Positions 1 through 6,407 of a DNA stretch of 64,000 nucleotides are shown piece by piece. Position 1 is the first letter of the stretch. Each line of letters opens with the position of its first letter. Below the pieces are notes generated by a model, which saw only the letters and a list, made by a program, of their open reading frames with translations, ran no database searches and was not told the origin of the DNA. This DNA is from Candidatus Hemicellulosilyticus sp. P3 (GTDB taxonomy: Bacteria; Bacteroidota; Bacteroidia; Bacteroidales; P3), in contig LPNH01000007.1 in assembly GCA_001543385.1 (NCBI GenBank), positions 1-64,000 on the forward strand, written 5' to 3'. The position numbers and the translations under genes were made by a program.

Positions 1-139
1 CGGCGCCGGGATCAGTTCCGGGATCGACTTGGGTGGTGCCGCTTCCCGACTCGTTGGTGTTGTCGTCTTTCTCGCAGGACCACAGCCCCGCGCTCAGCAT
101 GGCCGCAAGGGCCACGACCAGCAGTCTTTTTTGTTTCAT
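1..139 (-). CDS. Lipoprotein, N-terminal fragment (cut by window edge)
   Basis: Reading leftward from an ATG at 139 gives 46 codons with no stop before the window ends. The product begins with a classic lipoprotein signal: basic MKQKR, a hydrophobic stretch, then WSC with Cys22 as the likely lipidated residue. After it comes a Ser/Gly/Thr/Asp/Pro-rich linker (EKDDNTNESG, then TDPG), typical of Bacteroidales surface lipoproteins. The functional domain lies outside the window, so no role can be assigned. A TAnnTTTG promoter box at 525-532 on the same strand is the nearest candidate promoter and would give an unusually long leader. Confidence 0.75.
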   Translation of the reverse strand, partial: MKQKRLLVVALAAMLSAGLWSCEKDDNTNESGSGTTQVDPGTDPGA

Positions 140-524
140 GGTTGTTTCGTGTTGGTTGGGTTGGATATAATTTAATAGATGGTTCGCTTGGGTTTTCCCG
201 GCCCGATTCCCGTGGATGCCGGCGATGGAACTGTAAGGAAAACACAAAAAAGAAGCGCGGGAATCTATCTTGCTTATCCCGCATCTCTGGCTCTCGCATT
301 GCCTGGTCCGAAGGATAAGCAATGCCGAGACCCACGCTGACGGTATACAACGCGATGATTGTATGCCCATCCATGGACAAGGAACACTGCTTTTATCTTG
401 TCGGACTTGAATTTGCGAGATTCGAGATGTCAAGATAAACGCTGTTACACGTCTTTTCTATGTCTGCCGCCCCGCCCGCTTGACCCGCCGCTCGTGGAAG
501 GCCTCGGCGAGTGGAACGACGGTA

Positions 525-532
525 CAAAGGTA
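525..532 (-). promoter_or_regulatory. Putative -7 promoter box (TACCTTTG)
   Basis: On the minus strand the sequence reads TTTTTCGTACCTTTG, matching the Bacteroidota -7 consensus TAnnTTTG. It faces the lipoprotein gene at 1-139, with about 380 nt between them. The -33 element is not clear. Confidence 0.45.
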
Positions 533-680
533 CGAAAAAAAAAAGTTAACGGTGGGTGGAGGAACGGGGAGGGCCCGCTGTTATCGAGCCACCGGCAGGA
601 TTGCGCAGTCTGGCCGCAAGGGGGGGGCATTACATCGGGGATTCTTTCCGTGTATCGGCCGGTTTGAGGGGATTGGTGAC

Positions 681-712
681 AAAAACAGAGGATGCCTGAC
701 GACATCCTCTGT
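681..712 (-). terminator. Rho-independent terminator
   Basis: A perfect 10-bp stem (685-694 with 703-712) and 8-nt loop are followed, in the minus direction, by a run of five T (681-685). It lies downstream of the YD-repeat gene, 26 nt after a second in-frame TAA at 738-740. Confidence 0.75.
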
Positions 713-806
713 TGGTTTCTAAATAAAAATGTGCAGATTATTCGGCAGGAATGACCGACACGTAGGAACGGTTTTCACGGCCTTTCTTGAATTGCACAAA
801 TCTATC

Positions 807-1637
807 TTAGTATACCGGGAAGGCGATCTCGCGTTCGATGACTTGATAGGGGACGTTGTTGCGGTAGATGGTCTGGCGCACCCAGTTGTCGTCTTCGTCG
901 TATTCGTAGACATAGGAGTGTTTCCAGTTCAGGTGCTCGTCGTAGTTGAAGGAGCTCACCTCGGTGAGGTTGTCGTGGTCGTCGTAATAGTAGGTGGTCA
1001 GCATGACCAGAAACTCGTCGGCATCGTAGAAGCGCCATTCGATGCGGTTGCCGCGATTGTCATATTTGTACAGGTAACGCTGCATGAGCTCTCCGTTGCG
1101 GTTGTAGAACTCCATCTCGATGTTGTTGCCCGCATTGTCATATTTGTACACCCGCTTTTCTGTCATCATGCCGTTCGACTCGAAGCTTTGCTCCTCGACT
1201 AACCGGTTGTTTTCGTAGCGGGCCGACTCGCGCTTGGTCATGTGGTCGCCAAGGAAGACGGTGCGCTCTATGCGGTTGCCGTTTTTGTCGTTCAGGTAGG
1301 CGGTGCGTCCCGTCAGCACTTTGGCGCGGTTGTATTCGTTCCAGCCCAGGGCATAGCCGTTCACGTCGAAGTAGTACGAATACCAGGTGTATTCGCTGTC
1401 TTTGCGGCGGAACTTGTCCTGCAGGTTGCCCCGTTTGTCGAACGTGATCGAGTCGATGCAGACCAGCTGACGGCCGTTGTCTTTGCCGCCATACAGGTTG
1501 TAGGTGTATTCCACCACATAGATGGCGTTGCCGTTGATGCCCATCTCCGAACGGGAGTTCTTGCGCGGTTTCTGAGCCGCAGAAACAGTGGCTGCCACCA
1601 GCAGCACCAGCGTCAGGGCGAGTAGTCTTTTTTTCAT
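807..1637 (-). CDS. Secreted YD-repeat-like protein, function unknown
   Basis: This 276-residue protein has a cleavable signal peptide (MKKRLLALTL, hydrophobic to about residue 20, then SAAQ). The body is built of loose repeats of about 20-30 residues with patterns such as YKYDNAGNNIE and YKYDNRGNRIE, rich in Tyr, Asp, Asn and Gly. These resemble the YD/RHS-like repeats that build beta-sheet wrapping structures in cell-surface proteins. It is far shorter than a full RHS protein and has no toxin domain. It starts 36 nt after cstA and probably shares its transcript. After its TAA the same frame stays open for 22 more codons to a second TAA at 738. The role is unknown; an envelope location is inferred. 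Confidence 0.7.
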   Translation of the reverse strand: MKKRLLALTLVLLVAATVSAAQKPRKNSRSEMGINGNAIYVVEYTYNLYGGKDNGRQLVCIDSITFDKRGNLQDKFRRKDSEYTWYSYYFDVNGYALGWNEYNRAKVLTGRTAYLNDKNGNRIERTVFLGDHMTKRESARYENNRLVEEQSFESNGMMTEKRVYKYDNAGNNIEMEFYNRNGELMQRYLYKYDNRGNRIEWRFYDADEFLVMLTTYYYDDHDNLTEVSSFNYDEHLNWKHSYVYEYDEDDNWVRQTIYRNNVPYQVIEREIAFPVY

Positions 1638-1673
1638 ATCACAATACAGTGTTTTAATGTTTTAACGTGATTA

Positions 1674-3191
1674 CTATTCGTTTATTGTATCGATGCCTCT
1701 TTTTTTTGCAGCCTCTTCGAAGCTGAGGTGTTTGGTGCGCTGCCGGTGGCGCTCTATCATTTTGTCGCGGGGGTGTGTCCATTGGAAGAAGCGGGCCAGC
1801 GCCAGGAGGGTGATGAGCCCGCCGGCGGCGTAGCCCACCGGCCGCGGCAGGTAGGCGCCGAGGCCCTCTTTCTCCGCCACGAAGAGGAAACATCCGGTGA
1901 CCATGGTCATGAAGAGGGCGGGCAGCAGGGTGATGATGTAAGGTTTCTGCTTCCAGTAGAGATAGACGGTGACGGCCCACAGGGTGAAGGTGGCCAGCAG
2001 CTGGTTGCTCCACGAGAAGTAGCGCCAGATGATGTCGAAGCCCTGCTGGTTGGAGAGGGAGTAGACGAGCAGCGCGGCGCTGCATAGGAAGATGGGCGTG
2101 GCCACCACCAGACGTTTCCCGATGGGACGTTGGTCGACGTGCATGAATTCGGCTACAATCAGTCGGGCCGACCGCAACGCGGTGTCGCCGGTCGTCACCG
2201 CTGCGCTGATTACACCCAGGATGCAGATGGTGGCGATCACCGGCGTGAACCATTCGTTGGCAATGACACCCACCATGCCGTTGCCGCTGACGCCTTCGCA
2301 GAGCGCCGCCTTGTTGTGGAAGAAGTAGGCGCCGGCCGCCGCCCAGATGAGCGCCACGACGCCTTCTGTGACCATGGCCCCGTAGAAGATGGGGCGTGCC
2401 TGCCGCTCATTGGTCATACAGCGTGCCATGAGCGGGCTTTGGGTGGCGTGGAAGCCACTGATGGCGCCGCAGGCAATGGAGATGAACATCATGGGGAAGA
2501 TGGGGGTGCTCTCTTTTTGCGGGTGCTGGTTGGCAAACTGGTCCCACAGCTCGGGTATCGGCACGCCATGGATGACAAAGGCCACCACGATGGCCACGGC
2601 CATGGCCAGCAGGAGCATGCCGAAGACGGGGTATATCTTGCCGATCACTTTGTCGATCGGGAGCAGCGTGGCGATGAGGTAGTAGGCAAAGATGACGCCC
2701 ACCCATAGATAGATGTTCCACGTGGGGGTAAAGCTGTTGTTGATGAGGGTGGCGGGGGTGCTCACAAAGACCGCGCCCACCAGTATCATCAGCACCACGG
2801 TAAAGATGCGCATGAACACTTTCACGCCGTTGCCCAGATAGTGGCCGTGAATTTCGGGCAGCGACGAGCCGTTCTTGCGCAAGGAGATGAATCCGCCGAT
2901 GAAGTCGTGCACAGCGCCGGCAAAGATGGTGCCCAGCACAATCCACAGATAGGAGGAGGTGCCGAAGCGGGCGCCCATGATGGCACCCACGATGGGCCCG
3001 ACACCGGCGATGTTCAGGAATTGAATGAGGTAAATACGCCACGGTTTCATCGGCACATAGTCCACGCCGTCCGGATGCTCCACCGCCGGGGTCTTCCGGC
3101 CGGGGTCGGTGCCGAGCATACGATCGATGAATTTGGAGTAGAGCCAGTAAGCGGCAATCAGGAGTACAATGCTGACAATGAAGGTGATCAT
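1674..3191 (-). CDS. cstA: Carbon starvation protein CstA family transporter
   Basis: A 505-residue polytopic membrane protein of the CstA family, proton-coupled carriers of peptides or pyruvate induced in starvation. An N-terminal transmembrane helix is followed by the family's conserved loop around residues 45-75 (PMKPWRIYLIQFLNIAGVGPI), then GAIMGARFG and many further hydrophobic helices. It is shorter than the roughly 700-residue E. coli CstA, lacking much of the C-terminal extension, as is usual for Bacteroidota homologues. It is the first gene after a TAnnTTTG box at 3221-3228 and is followed at 36 nt by the YD-repeat gene. The substrate cannot be decided from sequence. Confidence 0.9.
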   Translation of the reverse strand: MITFIVSIVLLIAAYWLYSKFIDRMLGTDPGRKTPAVEHPDGVDYVPMKPWRIYLIQFLNIAGVGPIVGAIMGARFGTSSYLWIVLGTIFAGAVHDFIGGFISLRKNGSSLPEIHGHYLGNGVKVFMRIFTVVLMILVGAVFVSTPATLINNSFTPTWNIYLWVGVIFAYYLIATLLPIDKVIGKIYPVFGMLLLAMAVAIVVAFVIHGVPIPELWDQFANQHPQKESTPIFPMMFISIACGAISGFHATQSPLMARCMTNERQARPIFYGAMVTEGVVALIWAAAGAYFFHNKAALCEGVSGNGMVGVIANEWFTPVIATICILGVISAAVTTGDTALRSARLIVAEFMHVDQRPIGKRLVVATPIFLCSAALLVYSLSNQQGFDIIWRYFSWSNQLLATFTLWAVTVYLYWKQKPYIITLLPALFMTMVTGCFLFVAEKEGLGAYLPRPVGYAAGGLITLLALARFFQWTHPRDKMIERHRQRTKHLSFEEAAKKRGIDTINE

Positions 3192-3220
3192 GATGATTGA
3201 TGTTTTGAGTCATCAATTTG

Positions 3221-3228
3221 CAAAGGTA
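3221..3228 (-). promoter_or_regulatory. Putative cstA promoter, -7 box (TACCTTTG)
   Basis: Minus strand TCGTACCTTTGC, matching TAnnTTTG. The cstA ATG at 3191 lies 29 nt downstream, giving a short leader. No clear -33 TTTG. Confidence 0.6.
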
Positions 3229-3257
3229 CGATTTTTCCTTGGCACTGCGGCGGCGTC

Positions 3258-3704
3258 TCAGTTGTCGTAGCGAAGGAAGACGCCGTTTGCGTCGAACTCT
3301 AATTCGAGGGTGCTGCTGAGCTCTACGTCGTAGCCGGTGGCCTCCCTGCTGATCTGGACCACATGCTGGCCGGCGTGGTTAGCGGCGACGTGGTCGAGGA
3401 TGGGCTGCGGGATGATGGCCGCGGGCACGCCGTCGGCATCACGGTCTTTGACCTCTTCCCACGCGCCGCTGCGCGTGAAGTCGATGCTGGCTCCGTCGGT
3501 GAAAATCACTTCGTAATCGCCGTCGAGGATGTCGCGGTCGTGGCGGACCGCAGCCACCTGTTTGTCGGAGAAATGGGTCTGGACAAATGTCTGTGCCGTG
3601 GCGGGAAGGGCGTCGACGGCGGCGGTTTGCCCGTCGTGATGGCGGCAGGATGTCAGGCTGACGGCTGTCAACAGCGTCAGCGCGAAGAGCGGTGTGTGTT
3701 TCAT
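3258..3704 (-). CDS. PepSY-like (DUF2874-type) lipoprotein
   Basis: The 148-residue product has a lipoprotein signal ending SLTSC (Cys20). It contains two units of the PepSY-like fold common in Bacteroidetes periplasmic proteins: helix (TAQTFVQTHF), then strands (YEVIFTDGASIDFTRSGAWEEVKD), then a second helix and sheet (ILDHVAANHAG, YDVELSSTLELEFDANG). Family members are small secreted proteins sometimes called beta-lactamase-inhibitor-like; their true ligands are unknown. It is the last gene of the leftward operon that starts near 9.88 kb, 20 nt after the nuclease gene. Confidence 0.75.
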   Translation of the reverse strand: MKHTPLFALTLLTAVSLTSCRHHDGQTAAVDALPATAQTFVQTHFSDKQVAAVRHDRDILDGDYEVIFTDGASIDFTRSGAWEEVKDRDADGVPAAIIPQPILDHVAANHAGQHVVQISREATGYDVELSSTLELEFDANGVFLRYDN

Positions 3705-3724
3705 TTTTGTCGTGTTTATAGGGT

Positions 3725-4396
3725 TTAAAATATTGAAAGCTGACGGACGCCCTGACGGCAGTAGTCCCGGTAGGGGCAGGCATAGGGCTCGAGGCAGTGC
3801 CGGCCCGTGGGGGTGGCGGGCTCGGCGGTGGAGAGGGCGACGGATTTCATCCGGGCGACGTTGCAGGCAATGGTATTGGCGGCGGCGGCAAGCTCGACGG
3901 TGAGGTCAACGATGCCAAAAGGCCCGTCTGCCGCATACGACGCATGCACAACGCTGAAGCTGTGGACGGGGCGGCAGCGGGAGATGACGTAATGCTGCAG
4001 GGCTGCGTCGCGTTTGTAGGTCTCGCTGAGGGTGGTGCCGGATTTCACTTCGTAGATGTCAAGGCTGCCGTCCTCGCGCTGGCAGACGACGTCGGCGAGC
4101 ACCAGTACGTCGTCGTACTGGAAGCCTGCTTCGAAGAGCACCACGCCGTCGCCGTGGTCCAGCAACTGCGCCGTGCGTCCGGGGTAGGCGTCGACGTTGC
4201 GCTTGAGCTCGGCGCTGAGGTCGATGCCGTCGGGGAAGGTGTCCTTGAATGTGTGTTCGAAGTCGCGGCCGCGGTCGAAACGGCGCATCTGATCGGCGGT
4301 GTAGTGTGCCAGCGACGGGCGGTGCACGTCGAGCCACAGCGCCCGGTCGCACTGCAGACCGCGGATGTATTTGCTTTTGCTCAGCAAATGGGGCAT
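3725..4396 (-). CDS. Cas4/DUF2779-like PD-(D/E)XK nuclease with Fe-S cysteines
   Basis: Start chosen at the ATG opening MPHLLSKSKYIRGLQCDRAL, which matches the N-terminus of DUF2779 proteins (LLSKSKF-x-GLQC); the frame is open further upstream but runs through the repeat region. The 223-residue product shows a complete PD-(D/E)XK core: Glu89, Asp102 (LADVV), Glu116-x-Lys118 (YEVKSGT) and Gln134. Four cysteines at 16, 201, 207 and 213 (C-x5-C-x5-C at the end) fit the [4Fe-4S] cluster of Cas4/AddB-type nucleases. It is about half the length of DUF2779 proteins and lacks their second nuclease domain. No cas genes are nearby. Probable DNA exonuclease or nickase; substrate unknown. Confidence 0.75.
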   Translation of the reverse strand: MPHLLSKSKYIRGLQCDRALWLDVHRPSLAHYTADQMRRFDRGRDFEHTFKDTFPDGIDLSAELKRNVDAYPGRTAQLLDHGDGVVLFEAGFQYDDVLVLADVVCQREDGSLDIYEVKSGTTLSETYKRDAALQHYVISRCRPVHSFSVVHASYAADGPFGIVDLTVELAAAANTIACNVARMKSVALSTAEPATPTGRHCLEPYACPYRDYCRQGVRQLSIF

Positions 4397-4455
4397 GTCG
4401 GTTAATGTTTTTCTTTTCTCCTTTTCTCCTGCTCGCTGCACTCGCGAAATCTTGT

Positions 4456-4538
4456 AGATCTTGTAGATTATTTGCTGACGCAACAACAATCCGCGCAAGC
4501 GAAATCCACTATATCTACAAGATCTCTGCCGCGTCAGC
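4456..4538. repeat. Interleaved inverted repeats (pseudoknot-like) between LOG and nuclease genes
   Basis: Arm A (4456-4468, AGATCTTGTAGAT) is perfectly complementary to A' (4513-4525), and arm B (4474-4481, GCTGACGC) to B' (4531-4538). The order is A-B-A'-B', with exactly 5 nt between A and B and between A' and B'. Nested hairpins are therefore impossible; the transcript could form a pseudoknot or two competing stems. A' covers the stop codon of the LOG gene at 4515-4517. Confidence 0.65.
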
Positions 4539-5093
4539 GGCAAGGTGTTTTATGATTTCCCCGACAGAAGATGCCACGCGAAGTCCGACATCGGCGCGGA
4601 GGAGGCCTTCGGAACGCATGGCGTCGAGCTGGGCGAGGAGGGGGTTGTAGTAGCCGTCGAGGTTGAGGAGTGTCATGGGGCGAAGCCGATAGCTTCCGTC
4701 TATGACGCGCTGGCCGTCGACCATCTGCAACTGGTTGGCCACCACGACCTCGAAGACTTCGTCGAGGGTGCCGATGCCGCCGGGGAGGGCGATGAAGGCG
4801 TCGCTGTGGCGGATGATGTAGTCTTTGCGCCCGGCCATGCTGCCGACGCGGACGAGCTCGGTGACGGCCTGCGAGCGGATGATGTCTTCGCTGAAGAGCG
4901 TGGGGATGACGCCGACGACGCGGCCGCCGCAGCGCAGCGCCTCGCCGCTCAGCACGCCCATGAGGCCCAGGTTCGAGCCGCCGTATATCAGCGTGTGGCC
5001 ACCCTCGGCGATGGCCCGCCCCAGCTCGCGGGCAGCGTCGACAAATCGTGTGTTGCGCGGGAGCGAGGCCCCGCAGAAGACTGCTATGTGCAT
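4515..5093 (-). CDS. LOG family nucleoside-monophosphate phosphoribohydrolase
   Basis: The 192-residue protein (start at MHIAVFCGAS; an upstream in-frame ATG at 5117 is possible) belongs to the Lonely Guy/YvdD family, which cleaves the N-glycosidic bond of cytokinin riboside monophosphates or AMP-like nucleotides. Signature elements: FCGAS at 6-10, YGGSNLGLMG at 37-46 for phosphate binding, SMAGRK at 85-90, and PGGIGTLDE at 104-112 with catalytic Glu112. In bacteria such enzymes act in nucleotide salvage or clean-up. It ends inside an inverted repeat and is followed by the nuclease gene. Family assignment is firm, the substrate is not. Confidence 0.88.
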   Translation of the reverse strand: MHIAVFCGASLPRNTRFVDAARELGRAIAEGGHTLIYGGSNLGLMGVLSGEALRCGGRVVGVIPTLFSEDIIRSQAVTELVRVGSMAGRKDYIIRHSDAFIALPGGIGTLDEVFEVVVANQLQMVDGQRVIDGSYRLRPMTLLNLDGYYNPLLAQLDAMRSEGLLRADVGLRVASSVGEIIKHLAADAAEIL

Positions 5094-5101
5094 GGCATGG
5101 C

Positions 5102-5407
5102 TTATTTCTTTATACACCAGGTGTTGGCTAAAAGCAGCACTATGATACAGATTATAAAGATGATGATGACCGTGGCGATATGGTGTGCAACACTTTCACT
5201 GTGGCCTGACAAGAACGGGATCCACAGCACCCCGGTGGTGATGACCAGCGTGCCGGCCACGAGAGCACGCAGGCGCCTGATATGAACCTGTTTTTGCTGC
5301 GCGGCGTTCATTGTGTTGTAACCTGCAATGAGTTTGTCGCCCCTGCCGACAAGGAGTATGACGGCAAGGGTGACAAAGACAAGGGATAAGATGATGAGCG
5401 GAAGCAT
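5102..5407 (-). CDS. DUF3784 small membrane protein
   Basis: A 101-residue protein with a first helix (residues 3-20), the family motif GRGDKLIAGYNTMNAAQQ (21-38), a second helix (about 48-66) and a third (about 78-95). This is the typical layout of DUF3784 membrane proteins of Firmicutes and Bacteroidetes, whose function is unknown. It lies 11 nt after the transketolase C-subunit gene and 8 nt before the LOG gene, so it is probably cotranscribed. Confidence 0.75.
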   Translation of the reverse strand: MLPLIILSLVFVTLAVILLVGRGDKLIAGYNTMNAAQQKQVHIRRLRALVAGTLVITTGVLWIPFLSGHSESVAHHIATVIIIFIICIIVLLLANTWCIKK

Positions 5408-5418
5408 GAAGGATGTTC

Positions 5419-6372
5419 TTATTTGCGTTTCAGCACGGCGTGGACCTTCTCTACGATGTCGGCGGCGCGAAGGTGGTAGTTGGTGAGCATCTCGTCGGGT
5501 GTGCCGCTCTCGCCGAAGCGGTCGTCTACCGCCACATACTCCATGGGCGTGGGGCAGCGGAGGGCGAGGGTCTGGGCCACGCTGTCGCCGAGGCCGCCGT
5601 TGAAGAGGTGCTCCTCGCAGGTGACGACGGCGCCTGTCTTGCGGGCGCTGGCCACGATGGCCTCCACGTCGAGCGGCTTGATGGTGTGGATGTTGATGAC
5701 TTCGGCGCTGATGCCTTCCTTCTCCAGGGCTTCGGCGGCCTGCAGGGCTTCCCACACAAGGTGGCCGCAGGCGAAGAGGGTCACGTCTTTGCCCTCGCTC
5801 AGCAGCTGGGCCTTGCCGATTTCGAACTTCTCGCCTTCGGGCAGGAAGCAAGGCATCTTGCTGCGGCCGAGGCGCAGGTAGACGGGGCCGTCGTGCCCGG
5901 CGGCGGCCAGCGTGGCGGCCTTGGCCTGGTTGAAGTCGGCGGGCACGAGGACGGTCATGTTGGGCAGGGCCTTCATGAGGGCGATGTCTTCCATGGTCTG
6001 GTGTGTGGCGCCGTCCTCGCCGAGCGAGATACCGGCGTGTGAGCCGCAGATCTTGACGTTCTTGTTGCTGTAGGCAACGACCTGGCGTATCTGGTCGTAG
6101 ACGCGGCCGGTGACGAACTCGGCGAAGCCGCCCAAGAAGGGCACCTTGCCACAGAGGCTCAGGCCGGCGGCGATGCCGACCATGTTGGCCTCGGCAATGC
6201 CGCACTGGATGAAGCGCTCAGGGAAGGCTTTGGCGAAGCCGTCCATCTTGACGCTGCCTTTCACGTCGGCGCTGAGAGCGACGACATTCTCGTTTTTGCG
6301 TCCGGCCTCGACCAGGCCTTCACCCATGCCGGCACGCAGTTCTTTCATGGATTGTTTTTCGTAGCGGATCAT
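5419..6372 (-). CDS. Transketolase, C-terminal subunit (pyrimidine-binding and C domains)
   Basis: The 317-residue product corresponds to the second half of transketolase. It has the pyrimidine-binding domain with VVALSADVKGS, the conserved Glu of QCGIAEANMVGIAAG that activates thiamine diphosphate, and GSHAGISLGEDGATHQ, followed by the C-terminal domain (VTCEEHLFNGGLG). Together with the N-terminal subunit at 8540-9388 it should form the active enzyme of the non-oxidative pentose phosphate pathway. Two-gene transketolases are common in anaerobes, but the halves normally abut; here a 2.1 kb PrsW/VWA gene sits between them. The gene starts 35 nt after that gene's stop. Confidence 0.93.
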   Translation of the reverse strand: MIRYEKQSMKELRAGMGEGLVEAGRKNENVVALSADVKGSVKMDGFAKAFPERFIQCGIAEANMVGIAAGLSLCGKVPFLGGFAEFVTGRVYDQIRQVVAYSNKNVKICGSHAGISLGEDGATHQTMEDIALMKALPNMTVLVPADFNQAKAATLAAAGHDGPVYLRLGRSKMPCFLPEGEKFEIGKAQLLSEGKDVTLFACGHLVWEALQAAEALEKEGISAEVINIHTIKPLDVEAIVASARKTGAVVTCEEHLFNGGLGDSVAQTLALRCPTPMEYVAVDDRFGESGTPDEMLTNYHLRAADIVEKVHAVLKRK

Positions 6373-6407
6373 AACTATTTTATTGTTTATTTTATTATTT
6401 CAAAATG

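Larger units (their letters stand above)
140..737. other. Intergenic region of about 600 bp without a convincing gene
   Basis: Short open frames occur on both strands, but none has protein-like composition or a recognisable domain. What can be seen: a minus-strand TAnnTTTG promoter box at 525-532, a rho-independent terminator at 681-712 for the gene at 807-1637, and two inverted repeats inside the putative lipoprotein leader. These are 296-302 with 319-325 (7 bp) and 257-262 with 277-282 (6 bp). Confidence 0.6.

Noticed and set aside
12..380. Minus-strand 122-codon frame overlapping the edge lipoprotein
   Set aside because: The frame with a proper lipoprotein signal is the neighbouring one; this has no signal or domain.
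2407..3216. Long minus-strand frame (269 codons) inside cstA
   Set aside because: His/Arg-rich composition, shifted frame of a clear CstA gene; a GC-bias shadow.
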